Shown one piece after another: positions 48,401-59,654 of a DNA stretch of 64,000 bases. The notes beneath the pieces are model-generated. The model did no database searches, had not been told where the DNA came from, and was given only the letters and a program-made list of their open reading frames with translations. The stretch is from Atherinomorus stipes (taxonomy: Eukaryota; Chordata; Actinopteri; Atheriniformes; Atherinidae): NCBI GenBank assembly GCA_023101725.1, contig JALJCO010010507.1, forward strand, positions 62,001 to 126,000. Reading direction: 5' to 3'. Numbering within the stretch: position 1 is the first letter of the stretch; the number at the start of each line of letters is the position of its first letter. The translations under genes and the position numbers were made by a program.

Positions 48401-49506
48401 GGGAGGGGGGGTGGGGGGTAAAAAAAGAAAAGAAGGGGAGGATTCGCTTTAAATAATCATCAAAATTAATAAAACAATGAGCTAAAAGGAAAATTAAGCC
48501 AGTTGTTATGAATTTAGCAAAAATGTGCATGTGCACCTCTGGAGGATCCTGAAATTTATGGTTGATTAACTACAGTATGTCCTGAAAAATATAAACATTC
48601 AATAAACAAAGCTACAGTACTAAATAAATTTACAAAGTTTTTGTTGGTTAAATATCGCCCATCAGCACAAAAACTAATCCAGTACTAGCAAATATAATTT
48701 AATTCAGACTGGATTACTTATCATAATTTACAAAAAACTAGATTTTATGTTTATTTTATAGTAAAAATATCAGCTTAAAACGGTCCGTACTATTATTTTA
48801 TCCAAAAAATGCTTTTCTAGCAGAGGCCAAATGAATAGATATCTCCTGTAATCTCCTTTAAACAGAAAATATAAAAGTTTGTATCTGCTGATTTTTGTTA
48901 TTTTAATTAAAACTTTAAACTGATGATGTTGAGATGGACTATCTAGAAATGCTCCTCGCTCCAAGATGACCGACATAATCTGATCGATGCATCTGTGGAA
49001 CCAACAACAGCTGATTACATAATCATTTCGGCTCATTTCAAATCTTATTTGGCCAATATTGTTTGAGGCAATAATGTAAAAAGTTACTCAAATTGACGGG
49101 GGGGGGGGGGGGGGGGGGGGGTTCCTGGCGGCATGAAAAATCCTTTAAAATGGAATAACTGCAACCAATAATGTAAAAAAAAAAAAAAACATTAATAAGA
49201 CCAAATTTTAGCATTTTTGTGCAGTTTGCCCATCAAACAGATTTGATTCCATTATTAAGTTTTTACATTACTGGTTGCTGTATACAACCTCCGAGCTGCA
49301 GACAAACTTTTTTACTTTTATATAATTCAGATGTGAAATTATGGATAGCAGCCGTTCCTTTACAACATGACTGGATTTATGTTATTTTTTTCATTTCAGC
49401 CTCGTCAGCAAAGTGACAAGTTGCTTCCTGCATCTCAGATGCTGCCGTTTTCTCTGCAGATCCAACGCGGGACCATTTCGTTCCAGCAGGTGATTCCACC
49501 TGCTGC
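45421..49506. other. Intergenic; decayed elements and simple repeats
   Basis: Visible items: a hAT-like pair of ends (GGAGTGCAACAGTACATG at about 46708 and ATTGTATCATTGTAGCC at about 47045), TA tracts at 46654-46698 and 47067-47081, a G run at 47631-47647, a block at 47850-48290 that reads like a diverged repeat, G-rich tracts at 48383-48418 and a G run at 49099-49121. No supported gene. Confidence 0.35.
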
Positions 49507-49508
49507 TA

Positions 49509-50520
49509 GGGCTGGACAATTAATCAAATTTTGATCGTGATTTAAATTTTGCCCTCTCAAGATCATAAAAACACTGTAATCGAAGAAAAACAATTAATCC
49601 TGAATTGAACAAACTGGTGGAGCTATAGGAAGCAAACTGCAGGGAGTATAGAACAGGAATGCATGTAGACTGCATATTCATTTTTGCCTGGGGCTTGGGG
49701 GCCGGGGGGGGGGGGGGGATCGGGGTTGGGGAGGAGGGTGGGTGGAGGTGGCGGGCTGAAGGAAGCGGTGGGCCGCGCCGCTTTTCTTTGTTGTGGTTTA
49801 TAATCTAAAATTAAAACACCAATGAAACACTAAATATCAAAATATTTAAGTTCGATATATAATTTCTATATTTTGTTTTCATTTTAGATTAAAATTTCTT
49901 TTAAGTTAAACATGAAATTGAGGACATAATAGGGCTGCTGATTATAGAAAAAAAAAAAAATCCTGATTATTTTGGCCAATATTGAAAACACGAGTACTCA
50001 AACGATCATTTTCTAATTACATCATGCATTAATGTAGCATTTCTTTCAACGGTTTGTAGCATTGAAAATAAATATAGGCTACAAATATGTACCTTACAGC
50101 TGTTTTGCAATGTATACAACATTAAATGAATAAAATAAATATACTTTGAACGGTAAATTGATGTGAAATACAAAGAAAAACATGAATATATCCAAAATAA
50201 ATGACGTGTCCTGCAATTTCTCTATATTTGAAAAACAAAATAAATACTTATTTATTTTAAAAACAAATTCCCAACATAAACTTTGTTGAGCTTTAGTGCA
50301 ATGCTAGAACATTTAAAATCTGAAATACCCAACAACACCCAACAAATTGCCTGGGTGGAAGCCACTGAAATGACCTTTAACTTTATAACAACTTTCAGAA
50401 ATTGTGCCAGGAAAAATGGGGAAAAAAAAGAGAAAAAGTTTCAACTTGATTATACGAATTTGGAGATTATTTTACACAAAAATTGAAATAACGATCAAAT
50501 TTCAATTAATTGCACAGCTC
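49509..50520. mobile_element. TA-flanked MITE copy A, beside the ect2 3' end
   Basis: GGGCTGGACAATTAATCAAA at the left and, read inward from the right, GAGCTGTGCAATTAATTGAA are inverted ends, flanked by TA (49507-49508 and 50521-50522). Long AT-rich arms continue the inverted character. The interior has a G-rich insert (49690-49790). An inverted partial copy lies at 52767-53225. Confidence 0.68.
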
Positions 50521-50523
50521 TAG

Positions 50524-51682
50524 GACATAAAGAGGAAAAGAAAAATTTATTTTTCCACCGGTGACTTGATATATTTGGCAGCCATCTACAATGAACAAAT
50601 ACTTTCCAGATCCTGACGATAAAAGACAAATACATGGAGTAAAAAACAGAAAAAAATTGAAGGAGATGTTTAAGTGCATTTAATATAGAAATAAAACAAG
50701 AAAATAAAACAGTAGCCAAAAGTTGAAGGAAACGACAGTTGCAAAATGCAAAGAACATAAATAGAAGAAAAGTCTGAGTTCAGAAGGAATAAATATGTAC
50801 AGATAAAGCATCCCTTCTCAAAAATCACTCACACACACAAAAAACACTTCAGATATATGTTCTTCATCACGCGGACGGGGAGAAAGAGACGAGGAGGACC
50901 ACAAACATGTTTCAAAAACACTCAAACAACTTTATAAAAGTTGACAACTGTCATAAAAAGGTGGGTTAGCTGGAAAAAGCCGTACAATCGTCGGGAGGAA
51001 TCAGAACTACCCGCTAAAGTAAAACAATTTAAAAGTTAGGAAGGTTAATTATAAAAGCCATAAAAGTCGAATAAAGCCTGAAACTTCAACTACAAACAGA
51101 ATTAATCTGATAAATAGAAAAAGCTCAGTATAAAATGTTAATTTAGGTTGAGAATAAAACAAAGTGTGTTCCAGGAACGTGTGGAGGGAGAAACTTGTGC
51201 ATTTGCTCGGTAGTGTAGCTTAAAGACGCAGAGAAAGTCAACGGTTGAGCCGGGATGTGTCGACAGAAACTGAACTCATGGAGCAAAAAAACCCAAACAG
51301 CAGCCGTTAACCTATTTTCTTCTTCTTTTTTTCAAAAGCTAAGGCTAAGTTCAGCAGAGTCCGTGGCGTTGCACATCTCAGTACCATCTCAGTATCGTGA
51401 TACAGGCTCCATGTGAAGGCTGAGCCAGAAACAACACCTCCAACCCTCAACAGGCTTCGGGATGATCAACAACTGCTTCATTGTCATCATCCGCTTCGAG
51501 CAGGAGTCTGGACAATCCTGATTCTGCCAAAATATCAGTATGTCCTTCCTACCAATGTCTTCCATTATAGCTGAACTTTGGTTTGGTCTGGACCTGGACT
51601 GCAGAGCGTCGGCGTAGTCGGCTTTATTCGCACAGGCAGTCGGGGAAAATGTAGTGGAGGCATGTCTGACGGCGGTCTGGTT
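50524..51682 (-). other. ect2: Probable ect2 3' untranslated region
   Basis: It follows the ect2 stop codon. Minus-strand AATAAA signals lie at 51623-51628 (about 55 bases after the stop) and at 50546-50551 (about 1.1 kb after it). The latter is right at the edge of MITE copy A, so the long form would end where the transposon begins. No other feature was found here. Confidence 0.45.
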
Positions 51683-51772
51683 TCAGAAGAGGTGGGTGGT
51701 CGAACGGCTGAAGGTGTGGTACTTCCTCTCAAACATGGAGGGCAGGTTGACCATGGAGGGGGAGTGGTGGGC
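51683..51772 (-). CDS. ect2: ect2 terminal exon (C-terminus)
   Basis: A strong acceptor (CCTTCTGTGTTTGCAG) is followed by 29 codons and TGA. The translation starts AHHSPSMVNLPSM and ends SMFERKYHTFSRSTTHLF. This closely matches the C-terminus of vertebrate ECT2 as I remember it (…FFERRSHTLSRSTTHLI). ECT2 is a Dbl-family guanine-nucleotide exchange factor that activates RhoA at the division plane; this basic, Ser/Thr-rich tail lies after the DH-PH module. The exon is in phase 0, fitting the donor at 60185. A second frame of this exon is also open but Pro-rich and does not match ECT2. Confidence 0.9.
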   Translation of the reverse strand, partial: AHHSPSMVNLPSMFERKYHTFSRSTTHLF

Positions 51773-52069
51773 CTGCAAACACAGAAGGAAAATGAAATGA
51801 AGTCAACGTTAATCCTCGACTGGGAGGCAGGAGGAGGATTTCTTGTTTCACACTTGATGAGATACTGAAGACTTTGGCCACAACAACAAAGTTAAACATG
51901 GGAAGAAATGTGAGTGAAGGCGGGGACACACCAGACAGCCAACTGTCGCGGTGAAGGATATGGAGCTGAGCGGATTAGTCGGTCTCAGAAAAGTGCAAGA
52001 GAACCAAAGACTGCAAAAAAAAAAATTAAAAAAATGGAAGTAGTATCCGATCACGTCTGAAGAGGGAAA

Positions 52070-52516
52070 GTGAAGCCAGTGGGGCGTTTCCCATTGTCAC
52101 CATCTTGTTGTGTTACTCCCGGAAAATACTAAAATGGACAAAGACAAGGCCGCTCCAAGCTGCAGGGCAAATGATTGACAGCCAAGCTAATGCTAACCGA
52201 GCTAATCCAACGTGAACCGGAAAAATAAAAATAGACGGCTGAAAGGCTCAGAATCGCTGTTAACCAGCTAAAAACTGCTTACAGCCTGAGGCCTTCCTGT
52301 GAGCAAGCAGGGAGCTAATTATTAGCCTTCACGGCTAAAAACAGCACCTGGTCTGCCACCTGTCAATCAAAAGGACTCGCCACTGATTGTGTCTTTATTT
52401 TTGCTGTGAAGTTGGAATTTTTAACATGGGAGTCTATGGGGATTTGCTCTGTTTTGAAGCCCCTAGTGGAAGAAGAAAGAACTACAATTATTTAACTTTA
52501 CTTCCGGGCTTCACTC
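52070..52516. repeat. Common fish MITE with GTGAAGCC ends
   Basis: GTGAAGCCAGTGGGGCG on the left and ACTTCCGGGCTTCAC on the right are short inverted ends. The interior has ATGGGAGTCTATGGGGATTT and CCCCTAGTGGAAG, phrases typical of a very frequent teleost MITE. It lies within the ect2 intron. Confidence 0.6.
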
Positions 52517-52766
52517 TTTCCCAGCAGAGTTTGCTCCTTGAAAAGAACACACCGAACCGACAAAAAAGTTGGGTGTTTCTCCTGCACGCACATAAAATAT
52601 AACTTCACCACAACAGCAGGACGCACTAATCTGTATTGTGGCCCCGAAAAACAAAAACCGGAAATGTCTCCCCAACCGGGAACAGCGCCAGTGCTCTTCC
52701 ATCTTCGCCCAGTATGATCAAAGATAATGGATCCAAAATGATGCTGAACCATGTGAGAGTGCATTA

Positions 52767-53225
52767 GGGCTGTGCAATTGATCAAAATTTGTTATTCTAA
52801 TTTTTGTGTCAAACGATCTCCAAACCCCCATGATCAAGTTTAAACTTTTTTTTTTTTCATTTTTCCTTACGCAATTTCTGAAAGTTATTTTTTAAGTTAA
52901 AGTTAATTGCAGTGGCTTCCACTCAGCCAATTTGTTGGTGTCATTAACAAAAAACCTGCTTGATTTGGAATATTCCTGCATTGCAGTAAATTTTAAAGTT
53001 TATTTTGGGATGTTTTTTTTTACATAAATAAAAAATATTTATTTTACTCTTCAAATATAGAAAACTGCAGAACATCTGGAAATATCGTTTATTTTGGGTA
53101 CATTTATGTTCTTCTTAGTATATTTATTTTATTCCTTTAATGTTTATACATTGCAAAACAGCTATAAGGGTACATATTTGTAGCCTCCATTTATTTTCAG
53201 TTTGAACATTTTGCATAAATCATCA
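52767..53225. mobile_element. Partial MITE copy B, inverted relative to copy A
   Basis: It starts GGGCTGTGCAATTGATCAAA after TA (52765-52766). It matches the reverse complement of the right half of copy A through CAATTTCTGAAAGTT, CAGTGGCTTCCAC and a final GTACATATTTGTAGCC. The other half is missing. Confidence 0.7.
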
Positions 53226-53229
53226 ATTA

Positions 53230-53930
53230 AGTGTTGTTTGAAAGAGAAAAAAATGCTAAATAAATTCTTTATGTGGTTTGTTTACCAGCTTCACTTCAAG
53301 TCTTCTTGTTCGCCGATTTGCAATCAAGAGTTAGCCCTCCTCATAACACATGTTCAATCTGCTGAAAAGAACGTTGACGGCACTGGCGACGGCTTCTGAT
53401 GGCCGACGACACAGAACACACACCGAACTGGCTCATGATGACATCCAATGGCCGAAAATCTGCCTGGTGCATCCCCGCCTTCAATTTAACTTCAGATCAG
53501 CCAAGTTAAAATACCAGTATGGGAATCATGTAGCTCCAGTTTGACCAAGATTTAATGTCCACCGATGAAAGAGTGAAAAGGAGAAAAGAGGAAGAGGAGA
53601 GTGAAATAACAGTGCATTCATCTGTGGAGTGACGTATGGTGTAGAAAACAGCACACCAAATGAACCGTTTGTCACCACGCATGCGCAGATGCATGCATAT
53701 GTACGTGTATGTTGGGATGGGGTGTTATTCATAAGATTCCAATTCTTCTTTTTTTGGTGTTTTTAGTACATTTGAGACTGAATAAGAAAAAAAAGATGAA
53801 ATAAAACAGTTCCCAAATATGTTTTCTTTTTTGTGTGTTTCATTAAAATTGTGACATTAGATAGTTTAATTAGTATTCAAAAGGGTCAATATAAGTTAAA
53901 GTTATACCGTGTAACTTTTGGCCAATAACG
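53230..53930. other. ect2 intron, no feature
   Basis: AT-rich with short unsupported open frames. Nothing recognised. Confidence 0.4.
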
Positions 53931-55330
53931 GAACTAAAACTTTAAATTAACAAAAAGCCAAAAATAAAAAAAAAAAAAAAAAATTATATTTTTTTTTAAA
54001 AAAGGGGTGGAAGATCAAAAAAAAAAGTTAATTAAAAAATAAAAAGGTGAAAAAAAAAAAGCGCGAGAAATGATAAAAAAGAGAAGGGGGATTGGAAGGG
54101 GGGCGGCCCCGGGGGAAAAGGGGGGGGGGAGGGCTGTAAAAAAATGGGGGAAAAAAGGTGGAGTAATAATATATAAAAAATAAAATAAAAAAATATAATA
54201 TAATAAAATTGGATAAAATGGGGAAAAGAGACCGTTAAATAATTACATATTAGGAAATGAAATATTAATCTGGAATGTTTTGTAGCAGTTTCTGTGAAAG
54301 AACTTGGTCTTCCCTTGACTTGAAGGGTAGGATCTGAACTTTCCAGTGAAACCAACGGCAGCTCCAGGTCACAAGGAGCCGAGTGCACCAGCTGGGTGTA
54401 GAAAAAATGTTGGGCCTGGAAGTTACTCAGAGTACACCAAGCCTGACTGACAACAGTCGTAGCGGCGCCTGGTCTTACGATGCACGTCCACATGAACGAA
54501 CGCAAACCGATGATTGCTGCCAAGCAACACAGTTCGGGTCCAAGAGGGGTTGGATATTGATTTTAAACAAAGAAAGAAAGAACGCGTGATCTCGTCTTCT
54601 GTAGTTTTGTGAATGTGCATCAGCGTGCTCGCAGGAGATGCAATGTACTACTGTTTAGGCTCTAAAAATACACTAAATGACGTTGAGTAAATTATGGACG
54701 CTACCCACTCAGGACACTTGAGCCCCGTTTCCACCCGCGGGTCTGGGTCGGGGTAGGGGAGAGGAGGGGGGGGGGGGGGGTTTTGTGAGGATTTGTTTAT
54801 TTCAGGTGGGTCCCCCAAAGAAACTTTTCCCTTTACTGGGGGGGCTGGGGAGAGCGGTTATGTGAATGCGTGACATCATCGCGGGGCAAAGGGTTTTTAA
54901 CCAAAACCCCGGGCCAAAAAAAAAAAAAAAAAAGAGGACCCCCGGGGTTTTTTTTTTTCTGGTGTCCGGGGGGAAAAATTATTTTTCAAAAAAAAAATAT
55001 ATTTTTTTGTTTATCTCCTCTTCTTTTGGGGGATGGATAGATCTCCCCTAGAGGGGGAAAAAAAGGGGGGTCGGGTGGGGAAAGGAATGCCTCCCGTTTT
55101 TTTTTGGGAAGAAAAAGAAAGACCGGGCCCGGCCCGGCCCGCCCGCCGGGCGGGGGGTTGGATTACATTGGACGAGCAGTATGGAGGAATATTGACAAGT
55201 TTTTGTCGACTTTTATGGACCTTTTTGGATCGGCCCCCAGCGAACTTCATTATATGAAAGTTGGGTGAAAACGAGAAGCCTTCCTGATCGCCGGCTGCAT
55301 TTGAGATATTAAAAAAGTGCTCCAGAGTCT
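53931..55330. other. Low-complexity, probably low-quality sequence
   Basis: Two blocks (about 53955-54180 and 54755-55160) are built almost only from short homopolymer runs (A, G, C, T runs in alternation, such as GGGCGGCCCCGGGGGAAAAG). That is unlike any genomic repeat I know and typical of poorly resolved reads. Normal-looking sequence (54200-54740, 55165-55330) lies between and after them. Treat bases here with caution. Confidence 0.55.
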
Positions 55331-55910
55331 TGCCCACCACAAGGGTAAGTGGAAAATAAAGTTACATCATTGTGTGGCTGTATGATTCCTTTAAAGTGGA
55401 CCCCATTATGGCTCAGTGGGCGTAACAGCTTGAAAAATGACACCAATGATGTCACATAAAGTTATGCAACTTTGACTCTGATATCAAAGGAATACCTTAC
55501 CCACAGAACGATTTAACTTTATTTTCCACTTGCGAACGCCGATGCGCGTTCATGAAACTACGGAAGGCGCAGCAGATGAGATCGCGCGTTCTCTTTTTCT
55601 TTCATTCTTTGTTTTAAATCAATATCCAACTCCTCTTGTGTTTGTCCTAGTTCGTCTGCAGCTCTGTTGCTCTTAACACAATCTAAACAGTGAATTTCTT
55701 CTTCTACGCTTGTATTATCGGCAGCGTAGGCTCTGAACGCCGAGGCTTCCGTAGTTTCGTGAATGCGCAGGTGCGCACTTCACGGAAGTAATATATTCTT
55801 TGGACGCTAAATTCTGGATGCTACCCACTCAGGACACTTGGATTACATTGGACGAGCAGTATGGAGGAATATTGACAAGTTTTTGTGGACTTCTACGGAC
55901 CTTCATACGC
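55160..55910. repeat. Direct and inverted duplicated segments
   Basis: The stretch GGATTACATTGGACGAGCAG... occurs at about 55160-55227 and again at 55841-55906. The segment 55535-55640 is an inverted relative of 54545-54640 (ATCAATATCCAAC and CGCGTTCT shared). These look like parts of one repeat family arranged around the poor-quality block. Confidence 0.6.
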
Positions 55911-57074
55911 TGGTCAGAAGGAAACAGAGCCACTAATGTCCAGTAAGTTGAGCTAACCCAGACGTTCTCATAAACATGAGTTTTGCCAAAGTTACTACTT
56001 CATTCAGTAACACAAAACTACAACTTGGTCCAATTCAGCAACGTAGTTACAATTCAATAATATTCCACAACCGGGGGAAAAAATGTAAGCATATGTAATT
56101 AGAAACAGTTAGAGGCGCAAACCTCCACCAGGGGCAAATTCTCCAATGGTGAAAAATCCTTTAGAAAATTCCTGAATCTTGACAGACTCATTTATTTCAA
56201 TATCCAAACACGGGAGAGGAGATTTGAATTTGCGTCATTGCTGTGAGGCCTTTGAGACGTCTGCACCGTTACAGGTTTAGCGCTCCTAGTGGCCAAAAGT
56301 TACACGGTATAACTTTAAAGAGAGGAACCAGTTAAAAGAGGGGTCCATTGGGGAGGTCTGCATTAAGCACAGCAAAATTTACAGTAAATTTAAGACATTT
56401 TAAGACCTTCATCACCCGGATTTAAATTTAATACTTTAACACTTTTTAAGGGCCCGCGGGAACCCTTTTAAAATTAAACTTTTCTATCAGCACACATCAG
56501 GTGGGTTTGTTCTGTCAAGGATGAGTTTTTATTGTCTAAGTACCTTCTGAATAAGCACTCAGTAAACAAAATGTCCTGCCATTATTTCTCTTTTCTAGCC
56601 GTGCGATTCTGGTAAAATGATCATGGCTACAAGTCTGAGTTTCCAACTTATGCCTGCTCCACACTAGGCGTAAAAGTTACACATTTCTGTCCACACCTAA
56701 GGCTGCCACCGTATGAATACTTCCAGCCATCACCACCACCACCAGTTAGTCACCCAGGTGAATCCAACAGAGCCACAGCCCCAAATCAGCCCCTGACATT
56801 TATACCAGCCAATTTCCAGCAGAAAGGTCGCACAGACGCTAAATACTTCCACCCTCCTGGTTTCCAGTGAGGGTCTTGATCTGATCCATCACCGTTAAAA
56901 GGGCTGATTTGGACTAGAAACGCACCAGTGAGTAAAAACTTTCCTCTCACTAAGAGCAGGCAGTTCTTAGTGAGGTTTGATTTACAGTTAAAAAAAAGGT
57001 ACTGAGCTCCCCCAGTTGAGACTAAATAATCACATTTGCTCACATGCGACTCCGGCAGCGAGTGCAACGATGGT
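55911..57074. other. ect2 intron, mostly featureless
   Basis: A hAT-like end (GGGCCCGCGGGAACCCTTTT at about 56449-56468) with TTAAGACATTTTAAGACC beside it. A minus-strand AATAAA is at 56528-56533, downstream of the candidate alternative exon. Confidence 0.4.
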
Positions 57075-57557
57075 TTAGAGAAGAGTCTCTCTGCGAGGAC
57101 TGGTCGGCAGAGTCCTGTGTGGATCCGTGGGTGCATGAGGGTCCCTGCACGAGTCTGAAAAGGTCCTGGTTTTGGCATTAACAGGCTGAGCAGCAGAGGG
57201 CCTTGGCTGAAATCCCACAGACAGCAGAGGTCGGGGCTTTGGCTGGGAGTTTTTAAGGTTAGCGGTGTTTTTGACAGCTAGAGCGGACGTGAATGTAGAA
57301 TAGGTGACACAGGTGGAACTGGGGAGGCTTGGATGGGGCCGTGCTGGTTGGGTCAGTAATGGAGAGAGAGAGGCGGACTCAGGGGGAGTAGTACTGCAGG
57401 GGCTAGGCTCGGGGTTCTCAGTTGGTGTACAGGGAGTATGTAAACAGATAGGGACCCTGGTTCTGGCAGGAGGGTGGTCCAGAGAGTTTGAGCGCTGAAC
57501 CACAGCACTGGTTTTGGCAGAATCACTCAGACTGAATGTGGAGGTAGAACGACACAT
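57075..57557 (-). CDS. Candidate alternative 3' exon of ect2
   Basis: The minus-strand frame opens exactly after a pyrimidine-rich acceptor (TTCCTTCCTTCTTTATGG then ACTCTAG), in phase 0, the phase left by the ect2 donor at 60185. It runs 160 codons to TAA. The peptide is Ser/Thr/Pro-rich without a folded domain: it begins MCRSTSTFSLSDSAKTSAVV, contains QRSNSLDHPP (phosphorylation-like sites), and ends SPRRETLL. If used it would replace the normal ect2 C-terminus, or be included if an internal donor exists (none is good). It could also be a chance frame in an intron. I do not know this segment from other ECT2 proteins. Confidence 0.4.
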   Translation of the reverse strand: MCRSTSTFSLSDSAKTSAVVQRSNSLDHPPARTRVPICLHTPCTPTENPEPSPCSTTPPESASLSPLLTQPARPHPSLPSSTCVTYSTFTSALAVKNTANLKNSQPKPRPLLSVGFQPRPSAAQPVNAKTRTFSDSCRDPHAPTDPHRTLPTSPRRETLL

Positions 57558-58050
57558 CTAGAGTCCATAAAGAAGGAAGGAATACATGGAGCAGGGAGTG
57601 AATGTCAGGGGAAAGAAACAAGACAAGACAGGAAAAAATAATAATTAGAACACAATAAAAAAGGAGAGAAAACAACATCACAGCTGGAACTTCACATCCT
57701 CCAGAATTAGACCCTGTAGAAATATTCCAGGCCTCCAACGCATCTGCTACCGTATCTGGCAAGCAGTTAGAAGCAGTTAGAAGTGGCGGCATTTACACAA
57801 GTTTTAATTCCTCTTTTATTCTGAATAAAAGTAAATAATTCTGCTGTAAGAAGATTAAAACGACCAAGTAAACCCCTGATTCAGAGTAAAGACGATAACT
57901 CTGGATAAAACTTTGTTTTGAAGTCAGTGGTAGGTTTATTCTTTTAATTCCTCTGTCATGTAAACCTTTAATTCTGCTCTAAATTAATCCCAGTCGTTCT
58001 GCACATGTGAAACAAGCGTTGGACTCGTGTCAGATGTCAGGAATGAAGTA
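57558..58050. other. ect2 intron, no feature
   Basis: AT-rich sequence preceding the Tc1 copy; one minus-strand frame (57523-57792) overlaps the acceptor region and is not supported. Confidence 0.35.
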
Positions 58051-59493
58051 CAGTTGTGTGAAAAAGTTTTTGCCCCCTTCCTGATTTCTTACTTTTTTGC
58101 ATGTTAGTCACACTTAAATGTTTCAGATCATCAAACAAATTTAAATGTGAGACAAAGATAACACAAGTAAACAGAAAATGCAGTTTTTGAATGGAGATTC
58201 TTATTTTTAAGGGGGAAAAATCCAAACCCACATGGCCCTGTGAGAAAAAGTGATTGCCCCCTAACCCTAATAACTGGTTGTTCCACCCTTAGCAGCAACA
58301 ATTGCAATCAAGCGTTTGTGATAACTGGCAGTGAGTCTTCTACAGCGCTGTGGAGGAATTTTGTTCCACTCATCTTTGCAGAATTGTTGTAATTCAGCCA
58401 CATTGGAGGCTTTTCCAGCATGAACCGCCTTTTTAAGGTCATGCCACAGCATCTCAATGGGATTCAGGTCGGGACTTTGACGAGGCCACTCAAAGTCTTC
58501 ATTTTGTTTTTCTTAAGCCATTCAGAGGTGGACTTGCTGGTGTGTTGTGTATCATTGTTCTGCTGCAGAACCCAAGTGCGCTTCAGCTTGACGTCACCAA
58601 CAGATGGCCGGACATTCTCCTTCAGGATTTTTTGGTAGACAGCAGAATTCATGGTTCCATGTACCACAGCAAGTCTTCCAGGTCCTGAAGCAGCAAAAAA
58701 GCCCCAGACCATCACACTACCACCACCATATTTTACTTTTGGTATGATGTTCCTTTTCTGAAATGCCGTGTTACTTTAATGGGACCTACACTTTCCAAAA
58801 AGTTCAACTTTTGTCTCGTCAGTCCACAGAGTATTTTTCCAAAAGTCTTGGGGATCATCAAGATGCTTTCTGGCTAAACTGAGACGAGCCTTTATGTTGT
58901 TTTTGCTCAGCAGTGGTTTTGGTCTTGGAACTCTGCCATGCAGGCCATTTTTGCCCCCCAGTCTCTCTCTGATGGTGGAGTCATGAACATTGACCTTAAT
59001 TGAGGCAAGAGAGGCCTGCAGTTCTTGGATGTTGTTCTGGGGTCTTTTGTGACATCTTGGATGAGTCGTCGCTGTGCTCTTGGGGTAATTTTGGTCGGCC
59101 GGCCATTCCTGGGAAGGTTCACCACTGTTCCATGTTTTCACCATTTGTGGATAATGGCTCTCACTGTGGTTCTCTGGAGTCCCAAAGCTTTAAAAATGGC
59201 TTTGTAACCTTTTCCAGACTGATAGATCTCAATTACTTTGCTTCTCATTTTTTCCTGAATTTCTTTGGATTGCAGCATGATGTCTAGCTTTTGAGGATCT
59301 TTTGGTCTACTGAACTTCGTCAAGCAGGTCCTATTTAAGTGATTTCTTGATTGAGAACAGGTGTGGCAGTAATCCGGCCTTGGTGTGGCTAGGGAAATTG
59401 AACTCAGCTTTGCAAAGATGTGATAAACCAAAGTTAATTTATGTTTTAACAGGGAAGGCAATCACTTTTTAACACAGGGCATTGGAGGTTTGC
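58051..59493 (-). mobile_element. Tc1-type transposon, minus-strand copy, one end missing
   Basis: CAGTTGTGTGAAAAAGTTTT starts at 58051 after TA (58049-58050) and matches the end of the element at 9147. Similarity runs through the whole transposase to about 59493, then stops before the second terminal repeat. There the sequence changes to a hairpin-like CCTCCAG step and another repeat. Confidence 0.9.
58267..59278 (-). pseudogene. Tc1-type transposase pseudogene, same family as 9525-10551
   Basis: The minus strand starts at ATG 59278 (MLQSKEIQEKMRSKVIEIYQ; helix-turn-helix region YQSGKGYKAI). After a TGA following IIHKW it continues with VNLPRNGRPTKITPRAQRR, then in another frame [22 protein letters not shown] (first Asp), a short deletion, [16 protein letters not shown], and QQNNDTQHTSKS, where the second catalytic Asp is Asn. 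After a further frame change it ends with LWHDLKKAVHAGKASNVAE to 58267. At least three frame breaks and the lost Asp make it inactive. Confidence 0.9.
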
Positions 59494-59517
59494 TGGAGGG
59501 GAAACCTCCAGTCAGTC

Positions 59518-59640
59518 AGTCATTTTCTGTACCGCTTATCCAGTTCAGGGTCGCGGGGGTTGCTGGAGCCTATCCCAGCTATTATCAGGCGAGAGGCGGG
59601 GAACACCCTGGGCAGGTTGCCAGTCTGTTGCAGGGCCAGG
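59518..59640 (+). repeat. Dispersed fish repeat (same family as 5913-5997)
   Basis: CATTTTCTGTACCGCTTATC, then GGGTTGCTGGAGCC, TATCCCAGC and CCAGTCTGTTGCAGGGCCA. It is bracketed by an inverted pair (CATTGGAGGTTTGC at about 59480 and GCAAACCTCCAATG at about 59640). Confidence 0.65.
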
Positions 59641-59654
59641 CAAACCTCCAATGG

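Noticed and set aside
51590..51772. Second, Pro-rich open frame in the terminal ect2 exon
   Set aside because: The other frame matches the ECT2 C-terminus and has the right phase. The Pro-rich one does not match.
57304..57498. Plus-strand frame opposite the candidate alternative exon
   Set aside because: Gly/Val-rich shadow of the minus-strand Pro/Thr codons.
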